The position numbers were made by a program, and so were the translations under genes. From the NCBI RefSeq assembly GCF_000208745.1, contig NC_030855.1:4356009-4420008 (forward strand): 64,000 nucleotides of DNA, in the 5' to 3' direction. Below, piece by piece: positions 35,307 to 47,411 of this stretch. Each line of letters opens with the position of its first letter. Position 1 is the first letter of the stretch. A model generated the notes under the pieces. That model saw only the letters and a program-made list of their open reading frames with translations, ran no database searches and was not told the DNA's origin. Source of the stretch: Theobroma cacao (Eukaryota > Streptophyta > Magnoliopsida > Malvales > Malvaceae).

Positions 35307-38176
35307 ACCAAGCTTTTACAAAGTGAGCTTATAACCTAAGCTCTAATCCCTTACAATAAACTTTAGAGTGCTTCCCACACTCTAACTTACCAAGAAAAAA
35401 AAAGAAAAAAAGTACAAATGATAACTCTTGTTGATCTAAGATGAACACAATCAAGCTCAAACACTTTTACAAGAAAAAGAATGGAGAACAAGTGTGTAGG
35501 AGAAGGTTGTTTGGTTTTTTGCTTAAAGCAGGCTCTTGGTGCTTTTCTCTTGCTTCTTTGACCATTAGAGCTTCCTTTTATATATGGGGAGTCGGATTTT
35601 GCTATTAAAGACCATTTTTAGCTGTTGGGAATAACTCTTATGCCATTTTAGCCATTATTTTATGCTCTAACATTTGAATTCAAATTGGTAGACATAGTTC
35701 CATTAACTGGTTAAAAGAAGGCTCTAACCAATTAAGCCTTCTCTAGCTTGCATTGTCTAATAGCTCTGTTCTCTATGTTAACCAATTAAAGGAAACTTTA
35801 ACCAATTAAAAGCTTTATATTTTCAATCTTCTCTAATCAGCAGTTTTCCTTTAATTGATTGGTCCTCCCTTTAACTGATTAAGGCTTCATTTCCTTCAAT
35901 CTTAATCAATTAAAATCAGCTTTAATCAATTAAAAATCCATCGAATTTGAATTTCTTTGTTTTGGCTCCTTTCAACGGTCAACCTTATTTCAAATTTAGA
36001 TTTTGGCGCTTGAAGGTATTAAAGCCTTGTGTTCTAACCGATTAACCTAATTCCTTAATCAATTAGCATGCCTTTATATTTAGCTTCCAACACTTTCTTA
36101 ATCAATTAAGCCTGATGTTAATTGATTAAGACTTTTCTATCTTGCTTTTATCCAGTGCCCAATTATGCCTTAACTGGTTAAGGCTCCATCTTAATTAGTT
36201 AATAGTTTTTTGTCTTCACTAATCACTTTGTTCTTTCTTTCTTTAATTGATTAACCCATCTTCAAATTTAGTAAACGTCTTGACTTGACTTTAATTAACA
36301 AATTTGTTAGAGGAATTAAACTGTATCATGCTCACTTAAAAATGAAGTTAGACATTAATGAATAAGGAGTGTTTTGTTATCATCAAAAACATATGGAGTC
36401 AACACTTGGTTGATATTAGCTTAATCAAATCATTGGCCAAGGTGATTGGGAGATTATGAAATAAGTTTCATAAATCTCTATAAAACTAATGATCTGACTG
36501 CAAAAATAAATATGGAGGCCAATAAGAGAAGACACAGCACCAAACTCTTATCATCTCCGAGATATATAATGAGGGAATGAATTAACTGATAGACTGTACA
36601 CTGAAAGGTTGTATGAGAACCCTTTGACTCTCTTAACAATTAGGTGGCCATGATGCATTACTTGATGCCAATTTTAGTCTGTGGAATTGAATTGATTAAT
36701 TTAATATGAATAGGATTCATTTAAATTAATTAATAAAGATTAATAATTCAATTTCATTACCAACATGTTAAGAACCTAACGGATCAAACACATAAGTTGT
36801 ATTATAGATTAAATTGGGAATGTGATTATTTAAATTGGACTTAAATCATACACTAGTTTAATTAACTAATAAGGACTTAATTAAAATGGTTTAATTAAGT
36901 GCTAAGATCAATATTATAAGAGGTTATAATATTAAGGACTTATTAGCAAACTTAACAAATTAATTAACCTACGTATAAAGTCATCCTTTCAACCATTTTT
37001 GATTATCAATTTTAGTTTTATAGAAAACTAATGCAACTATCTCTAATGCCGCCATCCCTTGTGAGAGACTTTTGGAAGAGTTTCTTGTGTGATTTGGCTG
37101 AAAACTAAAAGAAGAAGAGAATGACAATTTGTTGTCCACTTTGCTAGCGCAATGGCGTGGTTGAAAGTTCCCATCTCGCTAAAGATTCCATTACAGCTGT
37201 GTGTTCAACATTAGAAGACAAGCGATTGAGTAGCTCAGTTCGTACACATTTTGGTTTTAAACATCAAGAGTATAGCATTTGATTACGATATCAATTGGCA
37301 AGGTAATCACTTTTATTGAATTTCTTATAATGTTCTGTTTGCAATAAAAACAACAAGGTGATCCAAAGTAGTTGCAGCATTTTGTTTTTTTATTCCGCTG
37401 CGTTTTTATAATTTAATCATGTCGTACCTAACAAGGACTTATAAACCAAAACGCCTTGTAGCTCAACAGGGAATTTTTTTTTTTTTATTAGCATTGGAAC
37501 CAAATAGGATAGGCAGTGAGTCGATTTGACCACCAATTATGATAAAGAATCTTTCCGACTATAGGGTAGTATCAGGGTTGGAAAATTTTTGAAAAAATTT
37601 TGTCACAAAGTTCTATTGGAATTTTAATTTAATATTAGGTTAATGTTAGTTAATTACTTTTACCATTTTTATCATTTGCCTTTAGTGGCTATCACATTAT
37701 AACCCTAAACCAAACAAAAAGTAAAACTCTAATTTATTTATTTAAAAAACAAACAATTGATTATCACATTATAACTCTAAATCAATTGTAAAAATCACTT
37801 GAAAAAATATATCACTAAAGTCCACAAGTAAAAATTATCTTGAGATTGAACAATTGTGCTAAACTTTTTTAATGGAAGAAGGAAAATGGGAGAAGAAGAT
37901 AATGGAGTGAAAGAGGGATAAAAAGAAGAGAACAATTAAAAAACGTTGTGAGGGAGTTTGAGAGACCAAAAAAAAAAGAAATTTTTATGTTTTTATTTAA
38001 CTAATTATTAAAAAAATTTGTGAATTTAAGTTTAAGTTTTTAAAATTTTTAATTTTACCTCATTAACGAGGTAGCAATATTTGGTAAACTGTGTCAGTGC
38101 ATCAAATATTAATCCATATTCTTAACAATGCCACATATACGACTCCAAGTGTACACACATTCTTCACTCTCATGTA

Positions 38177-38185
38177 TTATCTCTC
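38177..38185. repeat. 9-bp target duplication of the Pack-MULE-like element (left)
   Basis: TTATCTCTC here pairs with TTACGTCTC at 39352-39360, 7 of 9 identical. A 9-bp duplication is the Mutator superfamily signature. Confidence 0.7.
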
Positions 38186-38400
38186 GAATTTATATTTGAT
38201 GCACTGATAGTGTATAACTTCTATACACTATCAATTCACAAAATCACACCACATCATTAATAAGCAATAATAAAAACTTATAAGGTCTTAAAACAAAATA
38301 TTAAAAAGTTTTAATAATTAATAAGATAAAAGAATAAAATAGTTTCAAAATATTTCTGAAATTCCTCTTCCATGCTTCTCTTCCCTTTCTTTTTCTTCAT

Positions 38401-38613
38401 TTGCAGGCATCCACATCAAAATCTTGTCTTTTTTCTTTTTATCTTTCGGGTTCAAGACGAAAAAAGAAGATAGGCAAATCCTATTCCTTTTCATGTTCTT
38501 CATCTACAATAACAAATAAATCAATATTGAGTATTTATAAGATACCAGACCAACTGCCTTATCTGTTCTTCATGAAGCCAGCTTTAAGTATTTGCTTGTT
38601 CAACACAGTTTAA
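38401..38613 (+). other. Unrecognised open stretch inside the Pack-MULE-like element
   Basis: The plus-strand frame begins after TTTGCAG and encodes a Ser/Lys-rich stretch (TSKSCLFSFYLSGSRRKKK). It is present in both duplication units (34467-34745 and here) with a changed C-terminus caused by a small indel. It could be a second captured exon, for example a transit-peptide region, or chance. No domain is recognised. Confidence 0.25.
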
Positions 38614-38864
38614 GTGCATCATGCCCAATCAACTAGAATAACAAATATTAGAAAGCTAAAACAACTTATGAACTTTTGTAGCCAATGTCCTTCACGGGAT
38701 TCTTTGACAGCAAAATTTTGATTCAAACTTCTACCAGCTCTTGCTTTCTACTGTTAAGTGGTTCTCTTGACGTCTAGATTGATCTAAAATGATTGTGAGT
38801 CACTTTTATCATTGTGCAAATGAATTATTACGATAATATGTTTTGTATATAACATGAGTTGTAT

Positions 38865-39059
38865 CTAATTTTCACTAAATGCGGGTTTCGCATAATTGAA
38901 AAAAATAATACATACATTCAAAGCCTTTTGGCTCATCTCAGTTTTTGCTTTCTCGGCTTCTTCTGCAGATGCATACCTAACAAATCCAAAATCTCTTAAT
39001 TTATCCGAAACTCTATCGAAAACAATTTTGGCCAAAACGGAAAAAACATCAAATTGCAA
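38865..39059 (-). pseudogene. RRM gene fragment, copy 2
   Basis: Sixty-four codons on the minus strand cover LAKIVFDRVSDKLRDFGFVR, YASAEEAEKAKTEMSQ and KALNVCIIFFNYAKPAFSEN, then a stop. This is the beta2-beta4 half of an RNA-recognition motif with its usual YAKP-type ending. RNP2 and the first strand are missing or scrambled upstream, and the RNP1 Gly is Asp. It lies wholly between the inverted ends of the Mutator-like element, so it is a captured host fragment, not a resident gene. Confidence 0.75.
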
Positions 39060-39351
39060 CTTGATTTTTTGCCCACAAAGAAATTCTCAATTTCTCATTG
39101 ATGGTGGAGAATTAATTTACGCAGAAGAAGACCTCGATTTAGATGCGTGCAAATAAAAAACAAAAAAGAGTAGTGTGGAAAAGAGATTTTGAAAGTCTTT
39201 TATTCTTTTATCTAAATATTAATGAAAATTATTTTAATATTTATTTTCAAGACTCTATAAGCTTTTATTATTGCTTATTAATGATGTGACGTGATTGGTA
39301 AACTGATAGTGTATAGAAGGTATATAATATCAATACATCAAATATAAACTC

Positions 39352-39959
39352 TTACGTCTCATTTTTTTTTTTCCCTTTTTCTCTTCTCTTTGAATCTTAG
39401 ATTGACTTGAGTGTTGGGTAGGGATTCACTGGAAAACCTTCGGTGTCCCAGTTCTTACAAGTTGGAACAACTAAGCTTCCAACCAAGTTAGTAACGTAGG
39501 TAGCAAATTTGAAAAAAAAAAAGTTAGTAAGGTTGAGTCATTTCTCCATAGTTTCATTGCATATTGGCATACAATCACGATTCAGGGGGATATTCAATTA
39601 TTGACTTTCACACAAGATACAAGATACGAGTCTTTAGGTTTTTCGACACCCCCTTGGTTGGTCATAGAACCTCCCCTGTAAGTAACATAAGCTCATTTGG
39701 TAATTATATCAGTATATTTATTTTTATATTTATAACTTAATAAACATGTAATCATCCTATATTTCGATTTTAAAGTAAAAAATTCAACAATTAATATATA
39801 AGATAAGTTTTTAACCTTTTTTAATTATTCTTGAGGGAACATTGTGATTCAAATTTAAGATTTTTATTTCCATCCCATCTTACCTTAACACTTGAATTGT
39901 CCACTTTTACTACTTGACACTTTCTTTATCCATCCATATTTCAAAATTATATTTGTAGA
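39352..39959. other. Intergenic DNA, nothing recognised
   Basis: It starts with the 9-bp target copy and a poly-T run, followed by about 550 bp of ordinary AT-rich sequence without frames or repeats that I can identify. Confidence 0.5.
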
Positions 39960-41335
39960 CTTCTGACCTTAAGATCAACTTTAGTAAGAGTAACTTGTTT
40001 GGTATTGGGATTGATGATCAAATCCTTGCTGATTGGGCTTTGAGGATTGCTTGTAATATTGGCTCCCTACCTACTACTTACCTTGGCCTTCCACTTGGGG
40101 TTAACCTAAATTCCAATTATCTATGGAGGCTAGTGGTGCATAGATTTGAATTTCATCTTGCTAACTGGAAAATGAACCTTTTTTCTTTTGATGGTAGGAT
40201 AACCCTTATGAAATCGATACTCTAGCCTTTTGCTTTATTTTATGTCTATCTTCAGAATCTCCACTAGAATTAAGGTCGAACTTGATAATATTCAATGCAG
40301 ATTTCTTTGGTGCGACTCTAATGATTGCAAGACAATTAACTTTGTGAATAGGAACACTGTTTGCAATCTTAAAGATAATGGCGGCCTTGGCATTGTGGAT
40401 TTTAATTTGAAAAATTCTTCCCTTCTTGACAAATGGATCTGGCACTTTGGGGAGGATTTAGACTACCTGTGGAGGAAGGTTATTATGGAAAGAAATAACA
40501 CGCATCCTAATTCCTTGCTTTATATCTGTCTAGTTTCTAGAAATATGTCTGAAGTTTGGTGTAATGTCCTCAACCCTCATTCTTCTGACGATCAAATTAC
40601 TGTTATTATCAAGGATGACATTGGTTTCATTCCTGGAAAAGGTGACAGAATCAAATTTTGGGGGGGCCAGTGGGTGAATGGCAAAATCTTGAAATACAAC
40701 TTTCCTCACATTTATGCTCTTTCTATCAACAAGAATGGAACTCTTGCTGATTTTGGGTGTTGGGTTGATAACATTTGAAAATGGAACGTTGACCTTAGAA
40801 GACCTCTGTTTGATTGAGAAAGAAACCAAGGTAGAGCCTTTTGGATGTTATTGGCAACCTTTCTCTTGATTTAGATATCTCTGACAAAGTCATTAGGAAA
40901 GGTAATCCAAGTGGGTTTTATATTGTCAATTCTTTTCACTTATCTGTTATGGGTAATCCTTTTGGAGACCGATGGTTTTGGTCTAAGCTTGCCCTTCTCA
41001 AAGTGGAGGTTTTCTGTTGGTAAGCTATGAAGAACAAAGTCGCTATTAACGGTAAATTTTTAAGAATAAGGGTTCTCAATAGTGGGGTCGCGATATGTGT
41101 TATCTGCAACAATGATGTTGAGACTGTTGGTTAAAAGCTCAAGATCTCTCTTGGTTTGCTCCTTTCAACTTAAGAGACTTTTTTATTAGTTAGGACAATG
41201 TCAATCTTGCTAACAATTTCTTTACTATTTGGCTAATGGCTTTTTATGCCATTTTATGGACTTTATGGTTGTATCGGAATAGCATGGTTTTCAACAGGAA
41301 GTACTTGGATATTTGTCAAGTTTTTGAGCTGACCA
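39960..41335 (+). mobile_element. 5'-truncated L1-type non-LTR retrotransposon (RT end and zinc-binding region)
   Basis: Translation starts inside the RT thumb (LKINFSKSNLFGIGI), then ACNIGSLPTTYLGLPLG, ANWKMNLFSFDGRITLMKS, and after a frame change RFLWCDSN, NGGLGIVDFNLKNSSLLDKW. This run is characteristic of plant L1 RT. The zinc-binding RT-associated region follows near 40980-41330 (VEVFCWWAMKNKVAINGK, LWLYRNSMVFN). Stops at 40223-40225, 40776-40778 and later show it is dead. The 5' end is missing, as is usual for L1 copies. Confidence 0.82.
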
Positions 41336-41339
41336 AACC

Positions 41340-41684
41340 GAGAGATATCCTCATGATGATGATGAGGATGGAAAAATGAAACCCTTGATCCTCAAAAACA
41401 AGCCCCCTAGATGGCATGAGCAGTTACAGTGTTGGTGCCTGAATTTCCGAGGCAGGGTAACTGTGGCATCCGTGAAGAACTTTCAGTTGATCGCCACCAC
41501 ACAGCCAGCTGCTGGTGCACCCACTCCATCTCAGCCAGCCCCACCTGACATCGATAAGATAATCCTACAGTTTGGCAAGGTCGGCAAAGATATGTTCACC
41601 ATGGATTACCGTTATCCACTATCTGCATTCCAGGCTTTTGCAATCTACCTGAGCAGCTTTGACACCAAATTGGCTTGTGAATAG
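41340..41684 (+). pseudogene. C-terminal fragment of a Tubby-like protein gene
   Basis: An open frame from at least 41340 encodes a DDDEDGK linker, [31 protein letters not shown], a Pro-rich insert, then [35 protein letters not shown] and DTKLACE before the stop. Both Tubby signatures are present; in the second, the usual small residue or Cys before LSSF is Tyr. Plant Tubby-like proteins are about 400 aa with an N-terminal F-box, so only the last quarter is here. It follows the L1 relic on the same strand, with the L1 coding homology ending where Tubby begins. Confidence 0.85.
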
Positions 41685-41936
41685 AATGAACAAAAAGGGA
41701 TATTTGTGGCCAGCAAAACACATAAAAGATTAATGACAATCTTTAACTTCTTTCTTCTTTCTCTTGTTCTCATCTTCATTATCTTCTCTTTTGCCATTTC
41801 TTCCCTTAAGGGTGATCATCAGTAGGATGGAAAATTGATACTGTTGTATTGTTGTAAACTAATTTTTATCTTTGGGTGCCACTTGAGCGGCGGCTTGCAT
41901 CATATTAAACTCAAAACCTTTTTCAAAAAAAAAAAA
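41685..41936 (+). other. 3' tail of the L1-Tubby sequence with poly(A)
   Basis: About 240 bp follow the Tubby stop and end in 12 A residues (41925-41936). The first part may be Tubby 3'UTR. The last part (GGTGCCACTTGAGCGGCGGC) looks like an L1 3' end, but I cannot separate the two by eye. No flanking target duplication was found. Confidence 0.5.
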
Positions 41937-44304
41937 GCTTTCCCACACATAACTATATGCTTGAACCTAAAGTTTGTATTATGCCAAAACCTTCAAAGAG
42001 AGATTCAATTAAGTAACCAATCACATCTAATCAAAAATTGGTATCGGCTATTCTTTACATCAAAATGAACTATATCATTAAAAATGATATATATATATAT
42101 TCATATAAGTGACTCATCATACTTAAATAAAAAAAATTAATGAGGACTACTCTTTTCATCAAATGGTTGAGTTTTCAGACGGACACGTTAAGATAATATT
42201 TTTTATATTTAAATTCTATTTCTCATAAAAATTTCTTTTTACTTTTGGATAGTAAAAAACCCTAAAACTTCAACATGATGAAAAAAAAAGGTTAATTATA
42301 ATTTAAAATATACTAAAAATTAAAATTTATTGAAAATCAAAAGGGAAGAAACAAAAAGGAGAGCGTATGTTCTTGACTGGTAAATAGCTGGCCATTCATA
42401 CTGATTATAAAATGCTAGTATTAAAGAAAGTCATCATAGTTGCCTGGGCCCCGTGCTGGATGAATTGGTGGGTCTGAATCTGATGTGCACCACGCCAATC
42501 CAAACCTCTCACCAAACATGAAGCAACGTTTCAACCAATGGAAACGTATGACCAACGTTCCTATAAAGAGTGGGATCCACAAGGACATATACTATTATAT
42601 TTATATTTATAAGTAAATAATAAAACCAATATGATAACTGGATAAGAGTTGGTGAAGGGAAGTGGCTTGCTTTGGGAAGAAAGAAAGGATTGGGCTTGAA
42701 GGAGTCATGGCTTGGGTCACCATCTTACCAACTTTCTTGATATTCTTTTTTTCTCAATCGCAATGCTTATATTTATTTTTCTGTTTTACTTATGAAGCTT
42801 TTATTATGCTAGTATGATGAGTAGTGACGTTGGAGAGTACACATTGCAAACTCCCTACTTTGGAGACCCAACGGTGCCCCCTCTTTGGCCTTCATACAGT
42901 TGAGAGTAGCATCTCAAATCTTAATTTAAGAACCCAACCGTTTCAATGAAGAAGGTTTTAATTCAGCTAAATCATGTGTACAACCACCTACTTTTTTCCT
43001 TTCAGATGTGGTGATTGCTACCCTCAAGATATTACGAGTATTTGTTTTTAATGAGTTTCTTTATTGTGATCTCAATTATTTTCCTTTCAAATTAATCTTG
43101 GAATGGATAGGTTTCATGAGAACAACAAGACAAATTAATGTGGAAGTTGCTTTTGAATTGGATTATTGAATTGAATGTATTATGAGATGTCTTCTAAGAT
43201 TTATAAGAAACAAAAATAAAAATTGAAAGAGAACGTAATGCCAAAATGTCTAAAAAAAAGCAGCATGTTTTTTTGAAAAAACCTCTCTGCAATCTTGATT
43301 TATAAATTCAAAACTTATCTTATTTTACGAAAAATCTTGATTTATACACAGAAAAAAATAACAAAATATAAATTTTTACCAAAATCTTCACTTTCAATCA
43401 AGCTATAACTGAGCTTAGATAACTAAGCTATAACCAAAAGCTATAACTAGTGTTCAGTGACAAAGTCTTCTCGGGCTCCGAAATATTTGGATTATCCTAC
43501 GCCGTGAAAAATTAAAACACTAACTATCCAAAAAACAAAAAGAAAGGAATAAAATAGTATGAGAGTTGACATAGTCTATGGTCAAACCGGATGACTAATC
43601 AATTTTCTGGTGAAATTCAATGACTTTGAAATTTAAACTACTCTTGCAATCCCAAGGTGTGCGCAAAAACTTGTTGCAAACAAAAAACGATTACGCAATT
43701 CTAAATCAGCAATTAGTGCATCAATTAATTGGATTTTTTAAATTAATTTATCAAAAATTAAAATGTAATTATAAAATTTAGTATAGTTGAAACATAATGA
43801 CAATATTCAATCTTAACCTATTATGTAATAATAAATTTGACCTTAATCCCAAATTTACACAATTTTTTTCAAAGTCATTCAAAGAAGAGACTGGCTTGAC
43901 TCAAAAGAGCTATTGAATTTGTATTCCAATTTAAAATTTGTTCCGTTATTTTGATTGGTTCAATAAGTATTATTATAAATAAGAGTAATTGATATCTGAT
44001 AGTAATATTTTTGTTTTTCAAATAATCAAATTATTAAATTAATTGAATCTTTTTAATTGAATTTAATCGATTACTTATAAAAACCAAATAATGTACATTT
44101 TACTAAAAACCATTCAGAAGACTTGAATCTTAAACCGTTAATAATTGTATTTTCATTTTTTGGGTAAACATCATATGCTAATATATTTATAAGTGAATAA
44201 ACTCTAAAAATGTTTGATACCATGTAATGCACTTAGACAGGAGGTAAGATACATAGAACCAATCAATGAGATAATTCCTAATATAATATGAATAATAAAT
44301 TAAA
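41937..44304. other. Intergenic DNA, no gene recognised
   Basis: It is AT-rich with an (AT)n run near 42089-42100. A less AT-rich stretch at 42430-42960 looks like single-copy DNA but has no supported frame. At 42150-42235 and 44190-44280 there are short tRNA-like segments that may be SINE remnants. Confidence 0.45.
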
Positions 44305-44570
44305 TATTATAAAATATAATTTAAAAGAACAACTATAAGAGAAATATAAGAAAAAGTACTTAAAAGGGAGTAAGAAGAACTTATTCAAGTGTATATTTAT
44401 AAATAAAGTGAGAGGGTCAGTTTATAGGCTAATAACTCTTTATGTAGATAGAATTTACAAGATGAAGATGTTGCTAAAGGATTAAATGGATAGATTAAAT
44501 CCAATCTGATCTACATCCAAATCTAGATATACATAACATAAATAGATATTCACGAAAATATTCATAACAT
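44305..44570 (-). repeat. 3' LTR of Copia C
   Basis: It matches 49264-49525 across its length (AATATAATTTAAAAGAACAA at the start, TTCATAACA at the end). Its outer TG has decayed to TA. Confidence 0.85.
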
Positions 44571-44999
44571 TCCCCTTGAATATCCATTGTATTAAAAATA
44601 TATCTTATTAAAACCTTACTAGAAAAAAACCTCATAAGAAAAAAACTGAGTGAAGAAAAAAGTATACATAATTTTTTTCAAGAATACGTTTTTAAGATAC
44701 TGTCTCATTAAAAACTTTATCAAGAAAAACCTAATGAAAAAAACCTTGATGAAGAAAAAGAGTATAGTGCGTAATTTTACTCTCCTTGATGACTGCATTA
44801 TTTAAGATCTTTAAAACTATTTTTAATCATTTGTACCAACTTTTCAAACATTGCAATAGGAAGGGTTTTGGTGAATAAATCTGCTAGATTGTCACTTGAT
44901 AGATCTATTGAACACTAATATCACGTTTTTCTTGGAGATCATAAATGAAGATGAACTTTGGCAAAATATGTTTTGTCATATCACCTTTAATGTATCATT

Positions 45000-46140
45000 C
45001 CTTTAACTAAGGTATACAAACAGTATTATCCTTATATAACATTGTTCAAATTTTCTTCTTGGTTGACAAGCCACATGTTCCTCAAATATATTGAGTTATA
45101 GATCTTAACCAAACACGTTCACGACTTGCCTTATAAATTTTTTAAATTTTTGCATGATTAGAAGAAGTAGCAACTATAATTTGTTTTACAAAATGTCATA
45201 AAATAGTTGTACTTCCATATGTGTTAAAGTAACTTGTCTAGCATCAAGCTTTGTGTGGATTAGATAAATATTCAGCATCTGCATAACCAATTAAATATGA
45301 TTTTAATGCATTTGAATAATATAAGCCCATATCTATTATTCCTCAGAGATATCGAGGTGTATATTTAATTTCATTTTAATGTCTTCAAGTTGAAGAATAA
45401 CTATTTACAGTAAATGTTATATCAAGTTATGTATTGCTAGTAAGATATATTAGTGCTCCGATTGCAATAATATATGATACTTCATGATTAAGAAGTTCTT
45501 CATCATCCTCACGAGATCGGAAATGATCTTTTTTAATATCTAGTGATTACAACCATTAGTGAATTCAATGGATGTATTTTGTCCATATTAAATCATTTTA
45601 GCACTTTTCCTATATAATTAAATTGATGGACAAAATTTTTATTTATCAAGTGCTCAATTTAAAGACTCAAACAAAAATTTATTTTTCCAAGGTCTTTCAT
45701 CTCAAATTCTTTCTTTAAGTAATCCATGATTTTTATAACTCTTCAAGAGTTCTAATAATATTCAAGTCATTAACAGTTATGACAAAGTCATATCCAAATC
45801 TCTTTATAAAAACACAAGGGTATCTAAGATCATTTTTATAATCTTCTTTTAACAAATATTTACTAAGCTAATTATACCACATGCATCTAGATTACTTCAA
45901 CCATATATATATTTATTTAATTTGATCGAATAAATTTTTTGATAATTGTGTATGTGCTTCAAGCAATTTAAATCCTTTAAGGATTTTCATATAGATATTA
46001 ATATCAAATGATCCATATAAATAGGTTGTAGTTACATTCATTAGACGCATTTCAATCTTCTCAAATATTGTCAAACTAATTAATATAGAATTGTAATTGC
46101 ATCCACCACAGAAAATATGGCTCTTCATATTTAATACCAA
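45000..46140 (-). pseudogene. Reverse transcriptase and RNase H remnants of Copia C
   Basis: The open piece 46140-45913 reads IEMRLMNVTTTYLYGSFDI and NIYMKILKGFKLLEA, the RT fingers/palm of Copia, with the catalytic Asp of the usual MDV replaced by Asn. The YVDD region near 45780 is reduced to ITVNDLNII. RNase H (45540-44600) is only traceable in fragments. Confidence 0.75.
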
Positions 46141-46852
46141 GTTTTTGATTAAACCTTATGCGATAAGCCATGTTTTATATCTCAAATTCTCTCAATTACT
46201 CATTTATATCCCACAAGTTTAACACCTTGGTGTACGGATTATAAGTCCAAAAACTTCATGTTTTGTAAGTGAATTCCATTTTGATTACATCTTTCCACAT
46301 TGGCCAATCATTTACATGTCTACATTCTTCAACAGATGTAGATTCAAGATTCTCATTATCTTTCATAATATTGAGCGTTATATTATATACAAAATATCAT
46401 TGACGTTTAATTTCGGTTCCATTTTTTCCTCGTTGTGACATAATTTATTAAGATCTCTTCATTTTTATTGATTTCAGATACTTGATTTTTTTTTAAAATT
46501 TTATTAATTATGTCAGAAGTCTCTTCTAAACTTTCTGTTTCCTCTTCTGACCATCTTGAATATTTGCTCTTTTTCTTTTTCGATAATTTTATCTTTGGAA
46601 CCGATTGGTTTCTCACATTTTTAGCATGCCTTGTCCTATGGAGACAGCAATTCTAATAGGAACTTTTGCAGCTGGTATATAAGATTTAGTTATTCTTTTT
46701 AGGTTAATAAATACGTCTGACAATTGATTTACTATATTTTGTAAAAAAATTATCTTTTGAACTTCAAGTTCACATTAATTTGTGCAAGGATTAAAATTAG
46801 ATAATAATAATTCATTCCAAGAAATTTCTTTTTCTTGCTATTTATTTTCTCC

Positions 46853-47411
46853 TCATAATGTTAGAAAAATTGTTTCATCAAAATGACAATTGGCAAACTT
46901 TGTTTTAAATAAATCTCTTGTCAAGAGTTCTAGATGTTTAATTATAGTTAGAGATTCATATCCAATATATATTCTTAACCTCCTTTGAAGACCTATCTTT
47001 ATGGGTTGTGGTGGAGCAATTGGAACATATACCGTACATCCAAAAAATTTTAGATGGAAAATATTTGACTTTTGACTATAAACCAATTGTATAAAGGAGA
47101 ATTTATAATAATTCATTGGCTTGATGCATACAAGTGCTATTGTATACAAAATGGCATGCCTCCTAAATAAAAATTGAGAGTTTAGATTTAATAAGCAATG
47201 GCCTTACAATTAGTTGAAATGGTTTAATAAACGATTTTGCTAGACCGTTTTGTCTATGAACATAAGCAACAGGCTGTTCAACAATTATTTCAACTAATAT
47301 GCAATATTTATTGAAGACTTGAAATGTAAATTCACCAATATTATAAAAACGAATAGTCTTGATTACATAATCAAGAAAATGTGCTTGCAAACAAATGATT
47401 GCAAATGTCAA
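46853..47411 (-). pseudogene. Integrase remnant of Copia C
   Basis: Two minus-strand pieces, 47411-47163 (HFLDYVIKTIRFYNIGEF, AYVHRQNGLAKSFIKPFQLI) and 47149-46853 (LVYSQKSNIFHLKFFGCTVY, YIGYESLTIIKHLE), match the second half of Copia integrase. The HxQNG-like box is present as HRQNG. Confidence 0.78.

Larger units (their letters stand above)
35307..39198. repeat. Tandem duplication, unit 2 (3892 bp)
   Basis: It matches unit 1 collinearly: partial LTR of B 35307-36404, target site CTTGG 36405-36409, partial LTR of A to 37433, flank to 38185, then the Mutator-like element. It differs from unit 1 by scattered substitutions and small indels (3892 against 3915 bp). The sequence continues past 39198 into the right inverted end that unit 1 lacks. 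Confidence 0.9.
38186..39351. mobile_element. Pack-MULE-like element, copy 2 (complete, 1166 bp)
   Basis: The left end (38186-38360) and right end (39180-39351) are imperfect inverted repeats of about 170 bp. For example, the left ACATCATTAATAAGCAATAA is matched on the complement at about 39266-39285. Outer ends read GAATTTATATTTGATGCACT and, on the complement of the right end, GAGTTTATATTTGATGTATT. A 9-bp duplication flanks it. The interior of about 820 bp carries an RRM gene fragment in minus orientation and no transposase, the definition of a Pack-MULE. The family assignment rests on the long inverted ends and the 9-bp duplication. Confidence 0.78.

Noticed and set aside
42430..42960. Possible gene or promoter in less AT-rich DNA
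   Set aside because: It has a TATAAAG near 42561 and looks single-copy, but no reading frame or domain supports a gene.
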